A DNA stretch of 55,976 nucleotides, taken from positions 1 to 55,976 of the forward strand of contig JAGYKL010000022.1 of the NCBI GenBank assembly GCA_018401705.1. Reading direction: 5' to 3'. The notes under the pieces are model-generated. The model did not search any database, was not told the DNA's origin, and worked only from the letters and a program-made list of their open reading frames with translations. Source of the stretch: Bacteroidia bacterium (lineage in GTDB: Bacteria; Bacteroidota; Bacteroidia; M30B66). This document shows, in pieces, positions 19,642 through 28,152 of the stretch; position 1 is the first letter of the stretch, and each line of letters begins with the position of its first letter. Position numbers and translations under genes: made by a program.

Positions 19642-22600
19642 CTACGTTGACGACCTAATTGTGCGTATTGTATGTTGAATTCCTGATAACTCGCAATTGT
19701 TTACCGACAAATCATTCAGAATCACATCAGTTAAGACAGATGGCACCTTTCCATCATCCCAATTAAGACAGTTATTCCAATCAGAGTCAACACTTCCTAC
19801 CCATAAACCGGGAGTTCCGCCAAAACCAATATTCGCAATTGACAGTATATCGCTTTCAACTGAACAATTATTTTCATCCGATACAGTTACTGTATAGTCT
19901 TGAGACGCAGATAAGGGACTAGCTGTTGTAATTTGATTTGTTGCATCATCTAAACCAATATCTGGAAGCCATTGGTAAATTAGGTTGCCTGTTCCTCCTG
20001 TAGCGGAAGCACTTATGGTAGCGGCAGAACCATTGCAAATTGATTGGCTTCCAGTTACCGTAACCGAAGGTAGTGGGTGAACTTCAACCATTACATTCTC
20101 TACTTTTGCACAACCATCATAGGTTGTTGTGTAAATATATGTGGTAATTGCTGTTGCAGCGCCTGTATTTTCAAGAATTTCAGAAGGATTGTCCGTCTGA
20201 GGATCGAGAATCTCTCCATTATCAATCCCAGGTGCAGCAGGTCTTACCCAAGTGAATGTAGCTCCACTTAAATTTGCCTCTGGTTCATAAATAAACTCTG
20301 ATCCACTGCAAATAGCTGGTGGTAAAAGTGTAGTAATTAATTCGCCAACTGGCTTAACTGAAATAGGTATTGGAGAATTTAAAACGCTACATCCATAAGT
20401 GTTTGAAGTATTTACAATATAAAATGCATCAGATTCAGGACTGAGAACCGGATTCTGCTCTGAGGAATTGTAAGACATTGGATCTGAAGTCCATGCGAAA
20501 TCATAGTTGGTTGTATTTCCTGAAATGGTAACATTATCAATTGCCCAGTACCTTGCTCTGCCTTGAGCGAAATAGTTAAATCTAATATAGAGATTTGGAT
20601 AACCAACGTAAGCTGAAATATCAATTGTTACATTTTGAAAATTGGTGCTACTTCCTTGCGTGCTGGTATATGATTGCAATGTTGACCACGTTCCTCCATC
20701 AGTAGAAACCTCAACCCTTGCATTTTCGCCTGGTCTATTTTCGAACCTGAAGTAATGCCAAAAGTCAAGTTGTAGCGATGAATAACCAACAGTACTCAAT
20801 GAAGGTGATGTTAATGCAGTTAATGTGGCTGTTCCATTCTGATTTCTGCTATGACTAATATAACATTGCGAATTATCGTTAGACCTAAATTGAACATCAC
20901 TATTGTAATTGTAAGGGCGAAGTGTCCAGTTTGCATTACTAACACTACCGCCTATTGAATTATTTATTCTATTCCAATTATTTATACTTCCGTTAAAATT
21001 CTCAGAAAGTAAAACTGACAAATAAGATGATCCTGAAGCAAACAATTGAGCACTTTCACCAAGACAAATTTCTGATGTTGAACTTGAAGCATTAATTGAT
21101 CCTTCAAAAGTATATGGATTAATGGTTATGTAAGCAGTGTCGCTCACTGCAGCGCAACCACCTGAAGCTGCCAATGAATTGACAACCGCATAATTACCAG
21201 GAATACTTGCAGATATATTAATTGCACCTGTACTTGAATTTAATGAAAGTAAGTTAGAAGAACGTGTGAAGGTTCCACCAACTCCCCCATCTAAAAACGT
21301 TGGTAAAATAGGTGCAGTATTAATTGACTGACAAAGACTATTGCTACCATATTGAAAAGAGGCTACCGGACTTGGGGGAATTGTAATGACCCTCGTAAAA
21401 ATAGCAGGACTGCATGCACCCTGAGGAGTAATTGTATTTGAAATAAGATATGTTCCAGGGACGCTATTTTCTAAGTCAACTTCACCTGATGAAGAACTGG
21501 CGAAAACAAGTTCAGAACTTGAAAAGTCTGTAAGTGAAAGATCATCAATATTGATTCTTTTAACAGACGTCGATGTTGCACCCGAAGCATGAACAATTCT
21601 AATTCTCACATTTCCTGAAACATTGATAGCCGTATAAAATGTTTTTACAACATTGCTTGCAATAAAATTGCTTCCAGCTTGTGTCCAAGAGCCACCTCCA
21701 TTTGTAGAATATTCGACTTTCCAAGTTACTTGAGCATCAGTGCTAAACCTTTGGTAATTAAATGAGATTATACCAATACCATTAGCCTTATCTGCATTCA
21801 TACTTGCAGAAGAAGTTGTTGCGCCTTGCAATCGCAAGGATCTGGAACCAAATTTCCAATCTGTTCCACCTGTTCCAATAAGTGCAGAAGTTAGATTCCA
21901 CTGAATTCCACTCAAATTAACGTTCCCTGAAGCATAGGCTGTTTTAGTTTCTCCAACACCTTCAAAGTTTACCAAATAGGAAACTTCTCTTGAGCTAAAA
22001 ACACCTGCATTTCCTGAAATTAAAGGAGATGGGTTACTTGATGAACTGCAAAAAGGAGAGCCGATAAAATCGAAATCTGCATTAGGGTTTGATGATATTA
22101 CAACTTCAACAGGCTCAATATCTGAGCATCCAGATACCGAACTTTGTATATAATATGTACCGCTGTTTACAGCTACAGGATTAGAAATAGCATTTGTGGC
22201 AGACAAATCATGCCAATAAGTAAATGCTCCTGTATGCAAACTTCCAGAAGTAACAGAAGGTTGAGTTAAATCAACTAATCCCGAGCAAGCAGCTTGATTT
22301 GTAATTTGAAGTTGAGGTGTTTGTGTAACGCTAATCGTTACATTATTTGAAAGCTGCCTAGAACAACCACTTGCTGCTCTGGTTGCAGTTACAAAAAAAG
22401 TGGTTGTTGACTCCAGATCACCCGTTTCTATTGAGATACTTGCTCCATTTCCATTAACAGCAGAACCCACAATATCTCCGCTAACTGATTCAACAAGTTG
22501 GTAAAACACACCGGATTCAGAATTAGCCACATTAATCTGAGTTGAGGTTCCTGAGCATATCACAGAGCTGACCGATGAAGTAAGCTTATCATCAGGTACA

Positions 22601-25600
22601 GTATTGATAACGACCGGAACACTAGATATATAGCTACAGCCTAATGCATCTGTTATGGTAAGATTGTAAATCCCTGCATGTGAACTTGTTGCACTAGCTG
22701 CAACTGTAGGGTTAGCTACAATAGAGGTAAAACCATTTGGCCCTTGCCAAGAGTAATTGAAAGGACTTGCTCCTCCAATTGCATTAGCATTTAAGAACAA
22801 AGGAGATCCTTCACAAACAGGAATGTTTCCGTTAACAACCGGAGTAGCCTCTAAGGCAATAGGTGCTAACGTAGAAAATGAAATATCGTCTAAAGCAAAA
22901 TCATTCCCCCCTAAAATTGTATTTAAATTTACAATTGATAAATCAGCACTGGATAATGGACCGGAATTCCATAAGCCATAAAATCTGACCCAATTGTAAG
23001 GGCCATTTGAGTTTGTATATCCATTTGGTAAATAAGCTATTGTTCCAACCTGATTGCCGTTTATTGCAAATTGAAGCACTGCATTATTTCCATTAACGAC
23101 ACTCATACCCCATGCTGAAAAATAATAAGTTGTATTGGGCTGTATAGTTATGTTATTCTGACTCCAAACTGTGGCTCCAAGTGCGGGACTGCCATTGATC
23201 ACCATAATATTCCCAGACCCATTGTTTCTTTCTCTACCTCTAAAGGCAGTATGCACATTGTTAGCATTTGGCACAATCGCGTATGTACCTTCAGGATATA
23301 ACTCTGTATTTCCACCAACATCTGCACGATAAGAATAACCGGTTACAAAGCCTGTATTTCCTAAAGAAAAGGTTCCATTTGTTACCAATTCGGTAGCAAT
23401 GTCAATTGAGGCACCTGCAGAACAACCTGTGGCATTTCCGAGTGTTACTGAATATGTTCCAGCTTGATCTACCTCAATATAACTGGTAGTTTCACCTGTA
23501 TTCCATAAATATGACGCAGCAGATGATGAAGTTAAGCCGATATTACCATTTGGAAGGCAGTATGTTGGGGTTATTGTTGCTGCAGGAGCAGGATCTACAG
23601 TAACAGCAATTGTTCTCGGAGCACTTGTTCCACAATAATTTGTAGCTGTTACGCTCAAATTTCCTGATGTTGCAGAGTTTGAGTAATCAACAGTAACTGA
23701 ATTACCGCTACCATTAATAGTTGCTCCAGAGCCGGAATAGTTCCAATTATAAGTTACACCTTCCGAAAATGGAACCGTGTAAACTACTGCTGCATCGCCG
23801 CGACAAATAGAAACATCAGAATTCAAAAAAGCTAGAGGCTGAACTGGAACAGAATTAATCTCAATGGTCGATACTTTGTTATAATCAGAAATAACAAGGT
23901 CTTCAATATTCATTCTCCTGTCGGTTGAGGTATTACCTCCTGCCGCATGTCTTATTCTGATTTGAATGTTGCCTGATACATTTACTTGTTCACTGAAATA
24001 TTGAATATTATTATTTGAAGGAGCAATAAAATTCGACCCTATTTGTGTCCAACTTGCTCCGTTATTTTGTGTGTACTCTACCAGCCATTCTACTTGTGAA
24101 TCGGTTCCGAACCTTCTGTATTTAAAAGAGATTTGACCAATTCCATTTGGTTTATTCTCAAGCATTCTGGCTTGACCGTTACTTCTTCCTCTAAACCTTA
24201 AGGATCTTGCGCCAACTCGATAATCTGAGCCTGAATTCCCTGTCATAACTTGATCAAGGTTCCATAAAATTCCTCCAAAATAAGTGTTCCCGTTATTATA
24301 GGTATTCTTAGCCTCACCTGTTCCCTCACAATCTACTGTGTATGATTGAGAATTACTTTGTGCCAAACCAGTAGCATTAGATACTGATATAGTTCCTGAA
24401 CTAGCTGCTGCAGGCACTGTGGCTGTAATTTGAGTGTTGCTTATTTGAGTAAAAGCTGCAACTTGCCCATTGAATTTGACTGTTGTTGTTCCATCAAAAT
24501 TCAACCCATTTAATGTAACAAGATCGCCAACACATGCTTGTGCCGGAGAAAAATTTGAAATGTAAGCTTTAGGAACTACAGTTCCAAAAAAGAAGAAATT
24601 ATCTATACTTAACTCTCCTGTTGAATTACCAGAACCATATCCATATATTCTGAAAGTTATCGAACTTCCTACATTTTGAAATAATGTTGAGGCTAGGTTA
24701 ATGTTTCCTCCTGTAGTGCTTGGATTAGGACCTAAGTCGCTCGAATAATTGTTTATGCTACTTCTTACTCTTATACTACTTGGCCCAATAGATGAGCGAG
24801 TTGCAGAAAAAAGAAAATTGCTGAAATTGATTTTATATCCAGGGTTTGGTGTTATAGTGAACTCGAAATAATCATTTGCAGAAATGGAATTATTTATGTT
24901 ATTATTTGTAACAAAGCCTCTTGCATTAAATCTATCATTATCTAAAACAGGTATAAGTCCTGAAGCATAGCTTATTCCAGACACAGTAACTTTTGGATCA
25001 ACAACTTGTCCACTAGTAAATGGATTTGAGCTACTAGGATTAACACCTGTAACAGGGCTGCTCCAAATTGTGGGGCTTACTAAAACTAAACCATTTGCTC
25101 CACGCCCTCCAGTCTTAGTTGATCCTGGGGTTCTTCTAGCACCGCCGCCGCCGCCGCCATAATTAAAACCATTTTGACCGTTTCCATTACCTGTTCTTCG
25201 GTTTGCGCCACGTCCGCTATTCGGCCCATTGCCATTACCTCCTCCATTGTTTGTGCCGCTAAATCCATTGCCGTTTAAGCCAGCTGCTCCGCCTCCTCCA
25301 GCTCCATTACCTGCTGACTGTCCTCCTTGTCCTCCTGAAAACTTTAAGAATCCCAGTGAAGCGGAGGCCAAGCCGCCATTTCCTCCTGTAAGTGAATTAT
25401 CATTTGGGCCTTCACCACCTGCAGCTAAGACTATTGCCGGCGAGCCAAAAGAGCTTGGTTGACCATTCTGAACACTTAAGTTCCCTCCCAATCCAACGTT
25501 AACAGGAATTATACTGCCTGGCGTTACGGTAAAAGTGCTACATGCAAATGCACCGCCGCCGCCACTGCCACCGCCGCCATTAGTAGATCTTGTAGTTCCC

Positions 25601-25845
25601 TTACCCCCAGAACCCCAGCATTGTACAGTTAGAGTTTGAACATTAGATGGCACTGTATAATTTCCACTATTTGTAAAGGTCTGACTTGTTTGCGCAAGTG
25701 CTTCGGTTGTTAATGCAACTACATTAATAATAATTAATATTAGTAAGACTGAAAGACTCTTTAAAAATGGAGTCTGAATAGTATTCTTACTTGCACTTTT
25801 ATTCCAAAGTAATTTTGGGATCATATTTCGGTGATTTATTTTCAA
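19642..25845 (-). CDS. Giant mosaic secreted surface protein (2067 aa, C-terminus broken)
   Basis: The N-terminus carries a long signal peptide (LLILIIINVVALTTEALAQ). Domains in order: a glycine-rich domain of the Gly_rich_2 kind (residues about 55-260; TFTNSGNYTVP, then Gly runs), an IPT/TIG Ig-like domain (about 425-505; ISNFSPAQACVGDLVTLNG), and a first copy of a beta-sandwich module of about 150 aa (505-653). Then come PKD/Ig-like repeats, a region with TFSLGNTGFVTGYSYRAD-like carbohydrate-binding character, and a second copy of the same module (about 1291-1442). Further Ig-like repeats and a MAM/jelly-roll-like stretch (WNRINNSIGGS ... LQLDFWHYF) follow, and finally DWNNCLNWDDGKVP. It stops at 19642 without a sorting domain; the remainder appears in broken frames to about 18,060. 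Likely an exported adhesin or polymer-binding protein. No catalytic site was recognised. Confidence 0.8.
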   Translation of the reverse strand: MKINHRNMIPKLLWNKSASKNTIQTPFLKSLSVLLILIIINVVALTTEALAQTSQTFTNSGNYTVPSNVQTLTVQCWGSGGKGTTRSTNGGGGSGGGGAFACSTFTVTPGSIIPVNVGLGGNLSVQNGQPSSFGSPAIVLAAGGEGPNDNSLTGGNGGLASASLGFLKFSGGQGGQSAGNGAGGGGAAGLNGNGFSGTNNGGGNGNGPNSGRGANRRTGNGNGQNGFNYGGGGGGARRTPGSTKTGGRGANGLVLVSPTIWSSPVTGVNPSSSNPFTSGQVVDPKVTVSGISYASGLIPVLDNDRFNARGFVTNNNINNSISANDYFEFTITPNPGYKINFSNFLFSATRSSIGPSSIRVRSSINNYSSDLGPNPSTTGGNINLASTLFQNVGSSITFRIYGYGSGNSTGELSIDNFFFFGTVVPKAYISNFSPAQACVGDLVTLNGLNFDGTTTVKFNGQVAAFTQISNTQITATVPAAASSGTISVSNATGLAQSNSQSYTVDCEGTGEAKNTYNNGNTYFGGILWNLDQVMTGNSGSDYRVGARSLRFRGRSNGQARMLENKPNGIGQISFKYRRFGTDSQVEWLVEYTQNNGASWTQIGSNFIAPSNNNIQYFSEQVNVSGNIQIRIRHAAGGNTSTDRRMNIEDLVISDYNKVSTIEINSVPVQPLAFLNSDVSICRGDAAVVYTVPFSEGVTYNWNYSGSGATINGSGNSVTVDYSNSATSGNLSVTATNYCGTSAPRTIAVTVDPAPAATITPTYCLPNGNIGLTSSSAASYLWNTGETTSYIEVDQAGTYSVTLGNATGCSAGASIDIATELVTNGTFSLGNTGFVTGYSYRADVGGNTELYPEGTYAIVPNANNVHTAFRGRERNNGSGNIMVINGSPALGATVWSQNNITIQPNTTYYFSAWGMSVVNGNNAVLQFAINGNQVGTIAYLPNGYTNSNGPYNWVRFYGLWNSGPLSSADLSIVNLNTILGGNDFALDDISFSTLAPIALEATPVVNGNIPVCEGSPLFLNANAIGGASPFNYSWQGPNGFTSIVANPTVAASATSSHAGIYNLTITDALGCSYISSVPVVINTVPDDKLTSSVSSVICSGTSTQINVANSESGVFYQLVESVSGDIVGSAVNGNGASISIETGDLESTTTFFVTATRAASGCSRQLSNNVTISVTQTPQLQITNQAACSGLVDLTQPSVTSGSLHTGAFTYWHDLSATNAISNPVAVNSGTYYIQSSVSGCSDIEPVEVVISSNPNADFDFIGSPFCSSSSNPSPLISGNAGVFSSREVSYLVNFEGVGETKTAYASGNVNLSGIQWNLTSALIGTGGTDWKFGSRSLRLQGATTSSASMNADKANGIGIISFNYQRFSTDAQVTWKVEYSTNGGGSWTQAGSNFIASNVVKTFYTAINVSGNVRIRIVHASGATSTSVKRINIDDLSLTDFSSSELVFASSSSGEVDLENSVPGTYLISNTITPQGACSPAIFTRVITIPPSPVASFQYGSNSLCQSINTAPILPTFLDGGVGGTFTRSSNLLSLNSSTGAINISASIPGNYAVVNSLAASGGCAAVSDTAYITINPYTFEGSINASSSTSEICLGESAQLFASGSSYLSVLLSENFNGSINNWNRINNSIGGSVSNANWTLRPYNYNSDVQFRSNDNSQCYISHSRNQNGTATLTALTSPSLSTVGYSSLQLDFWHYFRFENRPGENARVEVSTDGGTWSTLQSYTSTQGSSTNFQNVTIDISAYVGYPNLYIRFNYFAQGRARYWAIDNVTISGNTTNYDFAWTSDPMSYNSSEQNPVLSPESDAFYIVNTSNTYGCSVLNSPIPISVKPVGELITTLLPPAICSGSEFIYEPEANLSGATFTWVRPAAPGIDNGEILDPQTDNPSEILENTGAATAITTYIYTTTYDGCAKVENVMVEVHPLPSVTVTGSQSICNGSAATISASATGGTGNLIYQWLPDIGLDDATNQITTASPLSASQDYTVTVSDENNCSVESDILSIANIGFGGTPGLWVGSVDSDWNNCLNWDDGKVPSVLTDVILNDLSVNNCELSGIQHTIRTIRSST

Positions 25846-26434
25846 GCTTGCATACGGCCTAAAAAATATTTTGTTCCAAGCACCAATACATTATGAATAT
25901 TAGCACCCATATAGAAGAATAATCAACACCCATCCATGCTAAAGCATGCAATAGACCTCTCAGAATGAAGCTTCCATCTGATGATTTTACTGTAATCCCC
26001 CGATTTTAAAACGAAATATAAGGTTAGGCCAAATTTTCGGCGGCAAAATTACTCACTTGCAAACACCCTTCCTAGTCTTTCTGGAATAATTTGTATGACC
26101 CAAGTATAATATGAGTACTAACACCTATTTTTTCTTAAAACCAAACTGCGCTTCCTCAATAAATACAATTTATACTTTTATTACAAATCATCATACGTTT
26201 TTATTCACGATTAGTAACCATTGTAAGCAAATTGCATAATTCATAGAGGTTACAATTTAAATATAATTCAGAAATCACATATATTAATTTTAGATAAATC
26301 ACTGATTTTCAACAATAACAATAATCTTAAGAAGCTTTTTTTCTCACAATCTTAAACACTCTTCGATACACCGCTATATGACACGAAATATTTCTTAAAC
26401 AATTCGGCACTTTTAGCAGTACTTAGTTCTTGAA
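25846..26434. other. Divergent intergenic region (about 590 bp)
   Basis: This very AT-rich gap separates the starts of the giant surface protein (minus) and the ligase gene (plus). A minus-strand TAATTTTG at 26044-26051 is a possible -7 box for the surface protein, though with a long leader (about 190 nt) and no good -33 partner. I see no coding potential, RNA gene or repeat in the rest. Confidence 0.45.
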
Positions 26435-26540
26435 ATGAATCATTTGTTAACCTCTACAGAAAGTTTGATTTAACACAGTCAACCAATGAAAATTATAAAT
26501 TAAAGAATTATTTCAACGTTGCTGATGAGAAAGACAAATT

Positions 26541-27047
26541 ATGGGCACTCGTTATTATCCTACTGCACACTCTAAAAGAACGGTTACAACAGCCCCAAGC
26601 AGACAATGGGCGGCAGAACTTTCAGGAATTCCAGACTGGTTATTTGAGGAATCGTATCACACAGTTGGTGACCTTGCCGAAACAATCGCATTGCTTGTTG
26701 ATCAGAAAACTGAATCGGAAAATCGTCCTCTATTCGAATGGATGGAAGTGCTTGCGAGCCTTAAATCTTCTGATGAGGAGAAGAAAAGAGACATAATAAC
26801 TTCTGCATGGCTTGATATGAATTCTGAGCAGCGATTTGTTTTTAATAAGCTTATTACAGGAGGCTTTAGAGTTGGGGTTTCTCAAAAAACTGTTGAAAAA
26901 GCTATTTCACAAATTTCAGGTATTGAAGCTGCGCAAATTGCGCATCGCTTGATGGGAAATTGGGAACCGAACTCTACGACCTGGAAAAAACTCATTTTGG
27001 AGCCTGGTATTTCAGAAGACCTGTCTAAACCTTATCCCTTTGCTTAG
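26541..27047 (+). CDS. ATP-dependent DNA ligase, intact internal fragment
   Basis: The 168-aa open frame matches the N-terminal adenylation-flanking helical domain of the bacterial ATP-dependent DNA ligase family that normally runs to about 530 aa. Family-typical blocks are KRTVTTAPSRQWAAEL, GIPDWLFEESYHTVGDLAET, RFVFNKLITGGFRVGVSQKT, AHRLMGNWEPNSTTWK and SEDLSKPYPF. The true start is probably the ATG at 26435, read as M-N-H-F-(V)-N-L-Y-R-K-F-D-L-T-Q-S-T-N-E after one restored base; the annotated ATG at 26541 lies inside the gene, and residues MGTRYYPTAHS are out-of-frame. The enzyme seals nicks by a lysyl-AMP intermediate and probably serves repair alongside the NAD-dependent LigA. Partner exonuclease and helicase genes often linked to it are not adjacent. 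Confidence 0.75.
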   Translation: MGTRYYPTAHSKRTVTTAPSRQWAAELSGIPDWLFEESYHTVGDLAETIALLVDQKTESENRPLFEWMEVLASLKSSDEEKKRDIITSAWLDMNSEQRFVFNKLITGGFRVGVSQKTVEKAISQISGIEAAQIAHRLMGNWEPNSTTWKKLILEPGISEDLSKPYPFA

Positions 27048-28003
27048 CATATCCGCTTCAAGATGAACCAAATTCACTTGGAAATGCTCAAGATTGGCTT
27101 GCCGAATGGAAATGGGATGGAATTAGAGGCCAATTAATAATTAGAGGTGAGTTTTATTTATGGTCAAGAGGAAGAACTAATTACAGAGAGGTTTCCTGAA
27201 TTCTCAGAAATACGGTGTTCTGCCTGAGGGAACAGTCATCGATGGTGAAATTGTAATTTTAAAGCAGGAAAATATTATCATTTCAACACTTCAAACCAGA
27301 ATAGGCAGAAAGAGCCTCGAAAGAAAATCTTAAGCGAGTCTCCGGCGTGCTTTATAGCTTTGAGGATTTAGGTTATTAGGAGTCTGATGAAGATTTAGAA
27401 ACAGACCATTAACTGAAAGAAGAGAGAAACCTCAGGAACTAATAGAAAATAATCCAATCGATTTATTGAAATTTTCTGATTCTACTCAGCTTCAAAGCTG
27501 GGAAGAACTTGCCAAAACAAGAGAACTTCAAGAGAAAATGATGCTGAAGGTCTCATGTTAGTAAACACATATTCATTCAGGAATATAAACCAGGAAGGAA
27601 AAGAGGTGATTGGTGGAAATGGAAGGTTGAGCCAATGAGCATCGATGCTGTTATGATTTATGCCATGGCTGGGCATGGCAGAAGACTGGAATCTTGTCGG
27701 ACACACTGCCGTGTGGAATGAAGGAGTATTATACCAGTAGCAAAGGCATACAGCGGTCTAACAGATGCGGAAATAAAGAAGTTATGCTTTAAGCAAAGCT
27801 AATACCATTGAAAAATTCGGACCGGTAAGAAGTGTTAGAGCAGAATTAGTTTTTTGAAATTGGGTTTGAAAATATTCAAAAGAGCAAAAGGCATAAATCG
27901 GGGAGTTGCTTTAAGATTTCCTAGAATATTGAGATGGCGAAAAGACAAACCCGCAGTTGAAGCAGACCATTTAAGTAACTTAATATCACTTGTAAAAGAA
28001 TAG
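27048..28003 (+). pseudogene. Remaining two thirds of the ATP-dependent DNA ligase, frame broken
   Basis: The ligase continues through all three plus frames: LAYPLQDEPNSLGNAQDWLA, then EWKWDGIRGQLIIR, which contains the motif I lysine (K-x-D-G-x-R), then [110 protein letters not shown] and a stop at 28001-28003. (Some blocks require restoring a single base.) The nucleotidyltransferase and OB-fold domains are thus both present in order. The pattern of intact motifs with repeated one-base slips argues for consensus errors over gene loss, but loss of this non-essential ligase cannot be excluded. Confidence 0.75.
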
Positions 28004-28108
28004 TATAGTTCAATTTTATAAGAATTTAAAACCTGTTAAATATACTATTGCATTCAAACATTAGCCAATTAGGGCTCAATCTAAGCATGCTTTGCGGTAA
28101 AGTTTAAT

Positions 28109-28116
28109 TAGCTTTG
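28109..28116 (+). promoter_or_regulatory. Candidate -7 box (TAGCTTTG) for the PurF-like gene
   Basis: TAGCTTTG fits TAnnTTTG exactly and lies 36 nt upstream of the ATG. The nearest upstream TTG (28092-28094) is 14 bp away, shorter than the usual 19-21 bp, so the -33 element is uncertain. Confidence 0.4.
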
Positions 28117-28152
28117 CAAAGAGAATTTCAATAATAAAACTAATACATCTCG

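Noticed and set aside
25229-25462. Proline-rich plus-strand frame
   Set aside because: Complement of the Gly-rich domain of the giant protein; an artefact of GGN codons.
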